A stretch of DNA of 64,000 nucleotides from Peribacillus loiseleuriae (GTDB taxonomy: Bacteria > Bacillota > Bacilli > Bacillales > DSM-1321). Under the pieces are notes generated by a model. The model was not told where the DNA came from. It made no database searches and was given only the letters and a program-made list of their open reading frames with translations. Shown here piece after piece: positions 8,816 to 17,895 of this stretch (its first letter is position 1; every line of letters starts with the position of its first letter). The stretch spans positions 955,144 to 1,019,143 of the forward strand of contig NZ_LFZW01000001.1 in the NCBI RefSeq assembly GCF_001183985.1. Direction: 5' to 3'. Position numbers and translations under genes: made by a program.

Positions 8816-9760
8816 ATGAATGCTCAGACAGAAAGAATAGAGATCATACAGAAAACTGAAAAAGTAAAGTCGAGGAAAACAGCACGTACTAAACATATAA
8901 TGACAATTTGCTTATTCATTGCCCCAGCCTTGCTCGTTTACCTTCTATACGTTGTATATCCTATATTTGCGACGTTAAATTATAGCTTTTACAATTGGGA
9001 CGGGACAACTGAAAAAACATTTGTTGGTCTTGGAAACTATGTAGAGCTTTTCAAAGATGCGATATTTTGGACTGCGCTGAAAAATAATGTCTGGGTTGTT
9101 CTTACATCTGTTTTTGTTCAGATTCCGCTAGGTTTGATTATGGCGCTTATGCTATTTGCTCCTATCAAAGGGCTTCGTTTATTTAACAGTATTTATTTTC
9201 TCCCATTTTTAATGTCTACAGTGGCAATTGGCATGCTCTGGGTGCTCATGTTTGACCCAATCAATGGTGTCATTAATTTGTTTATTAATTTTCTTGGATT
9301 TGAAAATATCGCTTGGCTCAGCGATGAAAATACAGCGATGATAGCTGTTTTATTAGTCGTCGTCTGGCAGTTTTCTCCATTTTATATGATTTTGTTTAAA
9401 GCAGCACTTGTTGGAATTTCTGAAGAATTATATGAAGCCGCCCAAATTGATGGGGCAAATACATGGCAAAAATTTAAAAATATTACGATTCCCCTTTTAT
9501 TGCCGACAATTATCAGCTCTTCAATCTTAGCGATTGTTGGATCACTTAAAGCATTTGATATTTTCTATATTATGACTGGTGGCGGGCCGAACGGCGCAAC
9601 TGAATTAATGGGTACTTATATGTTTAAACAGGCGTTTAATAATTTCAATATGGGTTATGCCAGTGCTATCGCCTTCTTGATGTTTTTTCTTGCGTTAATC
9701 GTCACAATTATTATTCAAGTCCTAGAATCCGTACGTAAGCGAAAAGGAGGATACGAGTAA
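8816..9760 (+). CDS. Sugar ABC transporter permease (MalF/UgpA type)
   Basis: This 314-residue inner-membrane permease has a charged cytoplasmic N-terminus followed by six predicted membrane helices starting near residue 32. The binding-protein-dependent transport (EAA) loop EAAQIDGANTWQKF is near residue 205, where it contacts the ATPase. AAAGGAGGG precedes the ATG. Its stop codon overlaps the start of the next permease by one base, showing translational coupling. It forms the channel with the product of that gene. Confidence 0.94.
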   Translation: MNAQTERIEIIQKTEKVKSRKTARTKHIMTICLFIAPALLVYLLYVVYPIFATLNYSFYNWDGTTEKTFVGLGNYVELFKDAIFWTALKNNVWVVLTSVFVQIPLGLIMALMLFAPIKGLRLFNSIYFLPFLMSTVAIGMLWVLMFDPINGVINLFINFLGFENIAWLSDENTAMIAVLLVVVWQFSPFYMILFKAALVGISEELYEAAQIDGANTWQKFKNITIPLLLPTIISSSILAIVGSLKAFDIFYIMTGGGPNGATELMGTYMFKQAFNNFNMGYASAIAFLMFFLALIVTIIIQVLESVRKRKGGYE

Positions 9761-10578
9761 TGGCAGTTATGAAAAAATCCCCCCTTTATATCATAGCTTT
9801 ATTATTGCTTGTTTTTACTGGTTATCCATTTCTCTATATGATTTCCACGTCGTTAAAAACACAAGGAGATTTCTTTGAAAAACCGTTCTCTCTCTTTAGT
9901 TCTTTTAATTTCAGTAATTATACTTCTGTTTTCGAAATGGGGATCAGCCACTACTTCTTTAACAGTTTAATCATATCAGTGGCTGCTGTCGTGATTGTTA
10001 TGTTTATTGCGGCATTGGCAAGTTATCCACTAAGTAGGATGAAATTTAAGTTTAATCGTCCACTCTTCCTATTATTTATTTCTGGAATGATGCTTCCTAT
10101 TCACGCAACGCTAATTCCTATTTTTAAACTGACTCAAAGTATGGGGATTTACGATACATTATGGGCGCTGTTAGGACCATATATTGCTTTTAGTTTACCG
10201 ATTTCCATTTTTATTTTGACACAGTTTATGCAGGAGATTCCAAAGTCACTAGAGGAAGCAGCGGAGATGGACGGCTGTACGCCTTTCGGTATTTTCTGGC
10301 GGGTCATTTTGCCGATGTTGACACCAGCATTGATGACCGTATTTATCTATAATATGATTCACTTATGGAATGAATTTATTTTCGCCTTAGTCTTACTTTC
10401 AAGTCCTGAAAATCGGACGATTCCACTTGGTCTCCAGGACTTTTATGGCGAGTTTTCAGTAAACGTTCCGGGGTTAATGGCTGCATTAACACTATTTAGT
10501 CTGCCAATTCTCGTTGTGTACTTCTTCACTCAGGAAAAAGTAGTTAAAGGTTTGGCGGGTGGATCTGTTAAAGGGTAA
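9760..10578 (+). CDS. Carbohydrate ABC transporter permease (MalG/UgpE type)
   Basis: This 272-residue permease has six predicted membrane helices and an EAA loop (EAAEMDGCTPFGIF, near residue 165). It begins on the last base of the preceding permease gene and pairs with it. The C-terminus ends with the family's usual KGLAGGSVKG-like tail. Substrate is inferred only as a carbohydrate, from the neighbouring family 1 binding protein. Confidence 0.94.
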   Translation: MAVMKKSPLYIIALLLLVFTGYPFLYMISTSLKTQGDFFEKPFSLFSSFNFSNYTSVFEMGISHYFFNSLIISVAAVVIVMFIAALASYPLSRMKFKFNRPLFLLFISGMMLPIHATLIPIFKLTQSMGIYDTLWALLGPYIAFSLPISIFILTQFMQEIPKSLEEAAEMDGCTPFGIFWRVILPMLTPALMTVFIYNMIHLWNEFIFALVLLSSPENRTIPLGLQDFYGEFSVNVPGLMAALTLFSLPILVVYFFTQEKVVKGLAGGSVKG

Positions 10579-10644
10579 AAGGTATTGTGCTATATACATT
10601 AAGAAATCTAGATCTATTAGCTGAATATACGAGGAGGAAATAAT

Positions 10645-11688
10645 ATGAAAAAGTTAAAAGTAGGTGTGATTGGCTGTGGCAGTATTGCGAGGCGTCGGCA
10701 TTTAATTGAATATGAAGCAAATGAACAGGTGGAAATTGTTGCTGTTTGCGATCTTAAAGCAGAGCGGGCTGCAGAAAGTGCCAAAAAGTATGCTGCAAAG
10801 GCATTCACAGACTACAAAGAACTGTTACGTTTAGCAGAAATTGATGCGGTCAGTATCTGTCTGCCAAACTATTTGCACGCACCAGTTTCCATTGATGCGC
10901 TTATGGCTGGAAAACATGTTCTATGTGAAAAGCCAATGGCCACATCAGAGGAAGAAGCGAAAGCCATGATAGAAGCGGCAGAAATGAGTGGCAAAAAGCT
11001 GATGATTGCTCATAATCAACGCTTTGTTTCTTCTCACCAAAAAGCGAAGGAACTCATTGACAGTGGGAAGCTCGGGAAAATTTACAGTTTTAAAACAACA
11101 TTTGGTCATCCGGGTCCGGAAGCATGGAGTATCGACGGCGCAGGAAGCTGGTTCTTTAATAAAGAGCAGGCATTTATCGGGGCCATGGGGGATCTCGGCG
11201 TACATAAAGCAGATTTAATGCGCTATTTACTTGGTGAATTTACCGAAGTAGGGGCATTTATTGAAACAAATGCAAAAGAAAATACTGAAGTGGATGACAA
11301 TGCGGTTTATATTTTACGTACATCATCAGGTATTATCGGTACGCTGGCAGCAAGCTGGTCATATGTAACAGGCGGCGATAACTCTACTGTTATTTATGGA
11401 GAAAAAGGTGTACTACGTCTTGAAGCCGATCCTGTATATTCATTGATTGAAGAATATCGGACTGGCGAAACAGTCCATCATAAACTAGATAAAATTCAAA
11501 CAAATGAAGAAGGGGGGAACACGACGACGCATGTGATTGATCACTTTATTGAATGCATCATTAACGATAAAGAACCGCTTATTAGTGGAGAAGAAGGAAT
11601 GAAATCGCTGCAAATTGTTTTGGCTGCGCTCGAATCCAATGAAACGAAACAAATTATTTCATTAAAGCAAGGAGCGGAAGTCATTTAA
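10645..11688 (+). CDS. Gfo/Idh/MocA-family NAD(P)-dependent oxidoreductase
   Basis: The 347-residue protein starts with a Rossmann motif (VGVIGCGSIARRRHL) and carries the family EKP motif (CEKPMATSEEEA, near residue 95), whose lysine is catalytic. The C-terminal alpha/beta domain includes GDLGVHKADL, where the histidine is a usual active-site residue. Relatives oxidise cyclitols or sugars such as myo-inositol or 1,5-anhydrofructose. Placed last in the LacI-controlled cluster, it probably works with the isomerase on the imported sugar. GGAGGAAA precedes the ATG. Confidence 0.92.
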   Translation: MKKLKVGVIGCGSIARRRHLIEYEANEQVEIVAVCDLKAERAAESAKKYAAKAFTDYKELLRLAEIDAVSICLPNYLHAPVSIDALMAGKHVLCEKPMATSEEEAKAMIEAAEMSGKKLMIAHNQRFVSSHQKAKELIDSGKLGKIYSFKTTFGHPGPEAWSIDGAGSWFFNKEQAFIGAMGDLGVHKADLMRYLLGEFTEVGAFIETNAKENTEVDDNAVYILRTSSGIIGTLAASWSYVTGGDNSTVIYGEKGVLRLEADPVYSLIEEYRTGETVHHKLDKIQTNEEGGNTTTHVIDHFIECIINDKEPLISGEEGMKSLQIVLAALESNETKQIISLKQGAEVI

Positions 11689-11841
11689 AACCTTGTGTCC
11701 TGACAGGGTGTGAGGGAAAAATTATTACGTTCTGTCAGAGACCTGTATGCTTGCAGAAGTTTATAGCGTGAACTTTGGATGGGACTGTCTGTCGGACTTT
11801 TTAAAGAAAGCATTCAAAGGAATTAAGACGCATACTTTTTG

Positions 11842-11875
11842 CAGAAAGTGATTGTCACTTTCTGTTTTTATTTTT
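11842..11875 (+). terminator. Rho-independent terminator ending the sugar cluster
   Basis: The stem CAGAAAGTG / CACTTTCTG with a five-base loop is followed by TTTTTATTTTTT. It is about 150 bases after the dehydrogenase stop codon. The rest of 11689-12003 shows nothing I can identify. Confidence 0.85.
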
Positions 11876-12045
11876 TAATGGAAAGATATGTCCTTGTTTG
11901 ATCGATTACTATTAACCGACAAAAGATCGGTGCATAGATGAATCCTTAGGCTAATTTTTTAGAAAGCAAAATGATATTCTTCTAGCAGCAGGAAAATACT
12001 TATATGGTGCAGAAGGTATGTCGAGACAAGAAAGGAAGTGATGAT

Positions 12046-13021
12046 TTAATTTTTAAAAAGAGGCAACGGCCGCTGATTGTGCAAAAATTAGAGGCATTAG
12101 TAGGAAGATTGCCAGAAAATCATCCGAAAAGGCCGCTAGTTGAAAAGGATTTGGTGAAACGACTGGCAGGTTATCGTGGTGAAAAGGCTGTTGATTTTCA
12201 TTTAATGGATGTTCCGAATAAGCAATCCCTCATTTTACATGATCTTCGTTTGAAGGCAAGCTCCCACTATTTTCAACTTGATACCATCATTCTCACACAA
12301 ACATTCATATTTTTACTTGAAAGCAAAAATATATCGGGTACCTTATATTTTGATGAAAATTTCCAACAAATGATTCGAACATATAATGAAAAGGAAACCG
12401 CGTTTCCAGATCCTTTTCTACAAATTCAGCGTCAGGAAAAACAGTTGGTCAACTGGTAGAACAACATCTGTCTGCTTTGCCAATTAAATCGTACATAATC
12501 ATCAGCAATCCAGCTACAATCATTAAAACATCACCTCTCAATTACCGGATTAAAGATCGAATCATGCATGCAGCAAATCTGCCGAATAAATGGGCCAATC
12601 TGGAACAAATGTATCTTGAAGAAAAGCCGAATGGAAAGAGATAAAAAGACTTGCTCGATTACTTCTGAAAAAAGATACGCCACTTGTAACGGATGTATTG
12701 GGCAATTACTCGATACCAATTTCAGACGTTCTTACAGGTATTTTCTGTTCTACATGCTTGTATTCAGTGATGGAACGGAAAAAGAGCAGTTGGTATTGCC
12801 CTTTATGCTTATCTAAAGAGAAAGACGTACATTTGCAGGCACTTCAAGATTACTATCTTCTCATCGATTCCTCAATCACGAACCGTCAATGTCGAGATTT
12901 TCTACATGTATCTTCTGATTCGATTGCCCGCAAACTGCTGATTGCTATGAATATTCCCTTTTCAGGAACGAATAAAGGGAGGGTTTATCATTTTTTTGAG
13001 GGGAAAAATGATAATGGCTGA
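12046..13021 (+). pseudogene. NERD-domain protein gene broken by two frameshifts and a lost start codon
   Basis: Three consecutive frames together make one NERD (nuclease-related) domain protein: the first runs to 12459, the second about 12437-12645, the third about 12640-13021. Single-base losses near 12456 and 12637 would restore one frame. The first part has the typical NERD start (RQRPLIVQKLEAL, RLAGYRGEKAVDF); the last has a CxxC pair and YCPLC. A ribosome site AAGGAAGTGATGA is followed by TTA at 12046 where a TTG start would be expected. An upstream in-frame ATG at 12004 lacks a ribosome site. NERD proteins are of uncertain, possibly nucleic-acid-processing, role. Confidence 0.85.
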
Positions 13022-13096
13022 TATAATAGTAAAAACCGCTGATATATGTGTAATATGGCTGATAAAATGAAAAATCGGCTGATATACGCAAAAAAG
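13016..13096 (+). repeat. Short tandem array of (G/C)GCTGATA units
   Basis: Four copies of an 8-base core ([GC]GCTGATA) start at 13016, 13037, 13057 and 13077, giving a 20-21 base period with A/T-rich spacers. The first overlaps the stop of the NERD pseudogene. Function is unknown. Confidence 0.7.
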
Positions 13097-13159
13097 CTCC
13101 TTTGAATAGGGGAAAACTTCCTTTAAAATGAATCTAGCAACCTTGAAAGTGAGAGATTG

Positions 13160-13867
13160 ATGAGAATTAATAAATATATAAGTGAAACGGGCTTCTGTTC
13201 AAGACGGGAAACGGACCGATTAATTGAAGCAAAGAGAATTACCATTAACGAAATAGTTTGTGAAACTGGAGATACGGTAGCACCAGGGGATGTGGTGTTG
13301 ATTGATGGCAAGACGATACCGAAAAAAGCAGATTCGGTCTATCTTCTACTGAATAAACCGGTTGGAATTACCTGTACTGCCGCTCCTCATGTTGCAGGTA
13401 ATATTATTGAATACGTCAACTATCCGATCCGAATTTTTGCTGTGGGAAGATTGGATAAGGCGTCGGAAGGATTGATTCTTTTAACGAATGATGGCGATAT
13501 CGTGAATAAGATGATGCGCTCGGAGAATGCTCATGAGAAGGAATACTTGGTTACGGTTGATCGGCCGATTACAGACGATTTTATCGAAAAAATGGCCAGT
13601 GGTGTCGAAATTCTGGGCGTCATGACAAAGCCATGTGAAGTAATTAGTATGAATGATTATGAGTTTAAGATCATTTTGACACAAGGCCTCAACCGGCAAA
13701 TACGGAGAATGTCAAAGGCTCTCGGCTATAAAGTGACAAAGCTTGAACGGGTACGAATTATGAATCTTACATTAACTGGCCTAGAACGCGGGGCCTATCG
13801 GGGGCTAACAAATGAAGAGCTGAAACTGCTACTTTCTAGTTTACATGAAGGAGAGAAGCATTCGTAA
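13160..13867 (+). CDS. RsuA/RluB/RluF-family rRNA pseudouridine synthase (RluF-like)
   Basis: The protein has an N-terminal S4 RNA-binding domain (RINKYISETGFCSRRETDRLI) and the pseudouridine synthase motif GRLDKASEGLILLTNDG near residue 98, containing the catalytic aspartate, then the QGLNRQIRRM motif. Overall it resembles E. coli RluF, which modifies 23S rRNA position 2604, more than RsuA, but the exact target cannot be told from sequence alone. I use the ATG at 13160; a TTG just before it (13157) is also in frame. Confidence 0.9.
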   Translation: MRINKYISETGFCSRRETDRLIEAKRITINEIVCETGDTVAPGDVVLIDGKTIPKKADSVYLLLNKPVGITCTAAPHVAGNIIEYVNYPIRIFAVGRLDKASEGLILLTNDGDIVNKMMRSENAHEKEYLVTVDRPITDDFIEKMASGVEILGVMTKPCEVISMNDYEFKIILTQGLNRQIRRMSKALGYKVTKLERVRIMNLTLTGLERGAYRGLTNEELKLLLSSLHEGEKHS

Positions 13868-13899
13868 TTAAGAAAAATAAAACTGAGGTGAGCATCAAT

Positions 13900-14099
13900 G
13901 CTTATTTTGAAAAAGAATATTGAAAACATCAACGGTTATCTACTCCATGGTCACAAGAATGAAGATGCTTCTCAGTGGTTGTGATGTCGAAGAAGTTCAT
14001 CGAGGATATACTTTTAGTTTGTGACCGATTTACGATTATCGATGTTAAGTAATGAAATCAGAGAAGGCATCAATTGTATATCCCGATGCCTTCTCTGAT
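13900..14099 (+). other. Short ORF followed by a perfect 15-bp inverted repeat
   Basis: A 28-codon ORF (13900-13986, beginning MLILKKN) has GAGGTGAGC before its ATG, so it may be translated, but I recognise nothing in it. Downstream, 14057-14071 and 14085-14099 form a perfect 15-base inverted repeat (ATCAGAGAAGGCATC). There is no T-run on either side, so it is not a standard terminator. Confidence 0.35.
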
Positions 14100-14312
14100 C
14101 TATTCCAGAAATAAGCCAATCTAACAAGCACTCCAATACAGATTCATATTGTTCTTTTTCCTGTAAGTTTCTTAATTCTCTGTATTCCTTGCACGCAACA
14201 AGTACGAGAGGGCTTTGTTATTTTACTTGCGATATTTAATAGTGCGATTTAAGTATACAGCCATTTGTTGTAGGGATAACTTGGTATTGTTGCAGAAGCC
14301 ATCAACCACCAT
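14013..14312 (-). pseudogene. Decayed minus-strand gene of unknown family
   Basis: On the minus strand a 29-codon frame from an ATG at 14312 (MVVDGFCNN...KYRK) ends in a stop, and a second frame then runs for about 67 codons without an internal ATG near its start to a stop at 14013-14015. Both have protein-like composition, consistent with one frameshifted gene. No ribosome site or family was recognised, and it overlaps the plus-strand inverted repeat. Confidence 0.3.
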
Positions 14313-14375
14313 GAAAACTGATCATACTACTTTTAAAATCTAAAAAAAGAATTATTCTGTATAACCCGGGATCAT

Positions 14376-15476
14376 CTATTTCCCACGCTTTTTCCTATGT
14401 TTAAAAAAAGCAATGATAAGAAGTAAAACAGGAATAATCACTTGAAATGGGAGCTGTATGGGAAGCTGGATAAACTTTGTCCCTTCACTAATATGCTCCG
14501 CGTAATTACTGGCAATGGTGATCGACAAAAGTAAAATGACAATCCCAATCGGATAAACGAGTCGCGACGGTGCTTTGAAGTTAAACAGGTTTGCGATTCC
14601 TGTTACAGCCCCATAGAAATACAAACTTATTTTAAAGAAACCTCCAAAAATCAATGTAATCATAAAATAGGCATCTAGACGTTCCAGAAATCCATCTATC
14701 TGGATCGTCTGTATGGTTGAAAGAAGGGGAAACTGCGAGCGCGAAGTGAGGTTTACACCGAGAACGCTGATGTTAATAACCATTATGAACGCTAGTATAA
14801 GGCCGCTTAACCCGAGGGCGAATAAACCAGCGAATTTTGCCTTTTTTGATTGATTCAAATACGGCAAAATCATTGCAAAAACAATGGCTTCCCCAAATGG
14901 AATGTACAAAGTTTGAGTGAATGTTGTTTTCAAAACGGGCATAATCCCTTCTTCAAGAACGGGTAGTAAGTTTTTGAAATCGATTATACCAGAAATGAAT
15001 ATAAGAATATTTCCACTAATGCCCAGAAAAAATATTAATACAAAAATCAATTCTCCAGTTCTTGCTACTACCTCGATTCCTTTTCGGGTTGAATAGATGA
15101 TAACAAGGAGGAATAAGGCATTTACAATAAACAAAGGTGTTCGCGGATAGGCAAATGTAATCAACATTTCACCGAAATCTCGCAATACCCTTGCCGCTAA
15201 ATACATAAAGTAGAGGATGTAAAGAAAGGCAAGAAATTTTCCGAAAGATTTCCCCACTATTTTTTGCATATATTCCGTTGGAAGGATATCGGGATAATAG
15301 TGAAAAAGCCGATAATAGACTAAAAATAAAAAAAAGCTGCCTGCCATCCCCAGCAGAATGGCAAGCCAGGCATCCTGTTTCGCCTCTAAAGCAATAGGAA
15401 TCAGTAAAGCACTGCCTAATTCGAATAAAACAATGAGCACGAATAGCTGGTATGCGCTGATTTTCGCCTTTTCCAC
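14376..15476 (-). CDS. GerAB/GerBB-family spore germination permease, second B subunit
   Basis: This 366-residue protein has ten hydrophobic segments and belongs to the spore germination branch of the amino acid permeases. The B subunit sits in the spore inner membrane and forms the germinant-binding part of GerA-type receptors. It is a tandem copy of the gene at 15539-16639: both are 366 residues, start with the same MEKAKISAYQLFVLIVLFE, and are identical over long stretches, differing mostly by conservative changes. It starts at GTG with GAGGAGGTGA upstream. It is the last gene of the minus-strand gerA-type operon. Confidence 0.94.
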   Translation of the reverse strand: MEKAKISAYQLFVLIVLFELGSALLIPIALEAKQDAWLAILLGMAGSFFLFLVYYRLFHYYPDILPTEYMQKIVGKSFGKFLAFLYILYFMYLAARVLRDFGEMLITFAYPRTPLFIVNALFLLVIIYSTRKGIEVVARTGELIFVLIFFLGISGNILIFISGIIDFKNLLPVLEEGIMPVLKTTFTQTLYIPFGEAIVFAMILPYLNQSKKAKFAGLFALGLSGLILAFIMVINISVLGVNLTSRSQFPLLSTIQTIQIDGFLERLDAYFMITLIFGGFFKISLYFYGAVTGIANLFNFKAPSRLVYPIGIVILLLSITIASNYAEHISEGTKFIQLPIQLPFQVIIPVLLLIIAFFKHRKKRGK

Positions 15477-15538
15477 AGATATCTCACCTCCTCTTGAACA
15501 TGTCCTATAAGAATTATTCTTTATAGCCCTAGGATCAT

Positions 15539-16639
15539 CTATTTCCCACGCTTTTTCCTATGTTTAAAAAAAGCAATAATAAGAAGCGAAACAGGAATAA
15601 TCACTTGAAAAGGGAGAAATATGCGAAGCGAGATAAACCGCGTCCCTTCACTAATATGTTCCGCGTAATTGCTGGCAATCGTGATTGACAAAATCAAAAT
15701 AACAATTCCCATCGGATAAACGAGCCTTGATGGTTCTTTGAAGTTAAACAAATTTGCGATTCCTGCTACAGCTACGTAGAAATACAAACTTATTTTAAAG
15801 AAACCTCCAAGAATCAAAGTAAGCATAAAATAGACATCAAGACGTTCCAAAAATTCATCTATCTGAATGGTCTGTATGGTTGAAAGAAGGGGAAATTGCG
15901 AGCGTGCAGTGAGGTTTACACCGAGAACGCTGATGTTAATAGCCACTACTAGTGTTAGAGCGAGGCCGCTAAACCCTAGGGCGTATACACCAATGCGTTT
16001 CCCCTTTTTAGATTGATTCAAATACGGTAAAATCATTGAAAAAACAACGGCTTCCCCAAATGGAATGTACAAAGTTTGAGTGAATGTTGTTTTCAAAACG
16101 GGCATAATCCCTTCTTCAAGAACGGGTAGTAAGTTTTTGAGATCCACTATACCAGAAATGGCTATAAGAATAGTTCCACTAATGCCAAGCAAAAGTAATA
16201 TTAGAAAAAGCAATTCACCTGTTCTTGCTACTACCTCGATTCCTTTCCGAATTGTATAGATGATAACAACGAGGAATAAGGCAATTATAATAAACAAGGG
16301 TGTTTGTGGATAAGTAGATGTTATCAACATCTCTCCAAAGTCTCGCACCACCTTTGCTGCCATATACATAAAGTAGAGGATGTAGAGAAAGGCAAGAAAT
16401 TTTCCGAAAGATTTCCCCACTATTTTTTGCATATATTCCGTTGGGAGGATATCGGGATAATAGTGAAAAAGTCGAAAATTGACTAAGAATAAGAAAAAGC
16501 CGCCTACCATCCCAAGCAGAATGGTAAGCCAGGCATCCTGTTTTGCATCTAACGCAAGAGGGATCAACAAGGTACTGCCCACTTCGAATAAAACAATGAG
16601 GACGAATAGCTGGTATGCGCTGATTTTCGCCTTTTCCAC
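15539..16639 (-). CDS. GerAB/GerBB-family spore germination permease, first B subunit
   Basis: This 366-residue integral membrane protein is a GerA-type B subunit with ten hydrophobic segments. It starts at GTG after AAAGGAGGAGATATCT and lies 19 bases after the stop of the C-subunit gene, so it is in the same operon. The downstream neighbour is its tandem duplicate. Differences cluster in some membrane segments (for example FILVIFFLGISGNILIFISG in the other copy against LLFLILLLLGISGTILIAIS here), which might change ligand range; that is inference. Confidence 0.95.
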   Translation of the reverse strand: MEKAKISAYQLFVLIVLFEVGSTLLIPLALDAKQDAWLTILLGMVGGFFLFLVNFRLFHYYPDILPTEYMQKIVGKSFGKFLAFLYILYFMYMAAKVVRDFGEMLITSTYPQTPLFIIIALFLVVIIYTIRKGIEVVARTGELLFLILLLLGISGTILIAISGIVDLKNLLPVLEEGIMPVLKTTFTQTLYIPFGEAVVFSMILPYLNQSKKGKRIGVYALGFSGLALTLVVAINISVLGVNLTARSQFPLLSTIQTIQIDEFLERLDVYFMLTLILGGFFKISLYFYVAVAGIANLFNFKEPSRLVYPMGIVILILSITIASNYAEHISEGTRFISLRIFLPFQVIIPVSLLIIAFFKHRKKRGK

Positions 16640-16658
16640 AGATATCTCCTCCTTTTTG

Positions 16659-17885
16659 TTAACGCTTATTTTTAAGTTCAGAAAGGTATGATTTGTTTCT
16701 TAAGCCAGAGCGGCGTACAAAAGCCTCTACAGTCACATTTACTTCTAACTTAGGGAATGTTACATCATTCCAATTGGTTTTCAGCTTATTCCATTCTTTC
16801 GGATCAGAACGATGAAACGCTTCGCCAAACCCAAGAATATCCGTTTTATTCTCCTGGGCACGATGAATCGCATCATTTACATCTTTCTTGATTGTTTTTG
16901 CTACTTCTATTTCAATTTTCCTCAGCACATGCGGATCATTTAGATTGACTGGCACACTTACCTCTCCGATATCTCCTTCAGCATGGATATGAATGGATAT
17001 TTGGGGTTGGCCTTTTTTTGTATGTGCAGAAACTTTTGTTTTTTGACGCATTACTGTATATTCTATTGCTGGTTTTTCTCTTTCCCAGCTAATATTCACA
17101 ATTGTTGATTTGATCCTATTTAAAACCCATGCTGTCCCTCTGGCCGTTTTCCCGTGAAGCCAATCGACCAATTTGCCATCCTTAAAAACGGCAATACCAT
17201 CCGATTCAAGCCTGGCTTGGGGAGTGGAGGATTCTTGAGTATTTGCAACTTTGTTTGCGTTTTTTTTCTTCCCAATCAACGTAATTCCGCTAATTAAAGG
17301 TTCTTTTCCAGGGGATACGAGGTAACGAATGACTTCTTGAAGGGTGACGGTCGGCTCTTCACCCAATAAGCTCTCCGCGTTCTTTAAGGTTTTAATCACT
17401 TTTACAGCAGAGACTTTATCGAGGGGGGTCAACGTTTTTATAATGTCCTCAGCTTTTGAGCGATGCGCAATCACAATCATTGCCGTTGTCCGAAATTCAT
17501 AGTCACGTTCAAAGGCATCAAGAATATTGGTAATCCCATCTTTCTTTGCCAAGTCTTCACTAATGACCAATAGATTGGTATGGGCATAATATAGTGTTCG
17601 TGAGGATTTGGTTGAAAGCCGTCGAGTTAATTCATAAATATTGTCTCCAGTAGAAGAATAGACAGTAACGGGAGGACCTTGCCCACCTCCACCACCTTGT
17701 AATCCACCTGTTACGTAACTTGGATTGATAATTTGGAAGGTCCCCACATATTTTCCATCTTCATTTTTATCAATTCCAAGAGCAGAGACGATTGCAAGAT
17801 CCGGTAACTCTCTTGCATTCCAGCAGCCCGAAATCAATGAGGTGCTTGTCAAGATCAAGAAAAGAAAAAACCATTTACGTTTCAT
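16659..17885 (-). CDS. GerAC-family germination lipoprotein (C subunit)
   Basis: This 408-residue protein begins with a lipoprotein signal (TSLISGCW, lipidated Cys21) and has the GerAC-family start WNARELPDLAIVSALGIDK. A glycine-rich linker (GGLQGGGGGQG) lies near residue 60, a usual feature of C subunits. The C subunit is anchored on the outer face of the spore inner membrane and is needed for receptor function. It lies ten bases after the A-subunit gene and is followed by the duplicated B genes, giving gene order A-C-B-B. Confidence 0.95.
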   Translation of the reverse strand: MKRKWFFLFLILTSTSLISGCWNARELPDLAIVSALGIDKNEDGKYVGTFQIINPSYVTGGLQGGGGGQGPPVTVYSSTGDNIYELTRRLSTKSSRTLYYAHTNLLVISEDLAKKDGITNILDAFERDYEFRTTAMIVIAHRSKAEDIIKTLTPLDKVSAVKVIKTLKNAESLLGEEPTVTLQEVIRYLVSPGKEPLISGITLIGKKKNANKVANTQESSTPQARLESDGIAVFKDGKLVDWLHGKTARGTAWVLNRIKSTIVNISWEREKPAIEYTVMRQKTKVSAHTKKGQPQISIHIHAEGDIGEVSVPVNLNDPHVLRKIEIEVAKTIKKDVNDAIHRAQENKTDILGFGEAFHRSDPKEWNKLKTNWNDVTFPKLEVNVTVEAFVRRSGLRNKSYLSELKNKR

Positions 17886-17895
17886 TGTGGTCCCC

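Larger units (their letters stand above)
14347..16672. repeat. Tandem duplication of a GerAB-type gene (unit 1163 bp)
   Basis: Matching sequence recurs with an offset of 1163 bases, from the GAATTATTCT stretches before each stop codon (14347 and 15510) through the shared ribosome-site and GTG start region. Similarity therefore extends beyond the coding regions, as expected for a tandem duplication followed by divergence. Confidence 0.9.

Noticed and set aside
14057..14099. Perfect 15-bp hairpin as a terminator
   Set aside because: There is no T-run on either strand, so it is recorded only as an inverted repeat.
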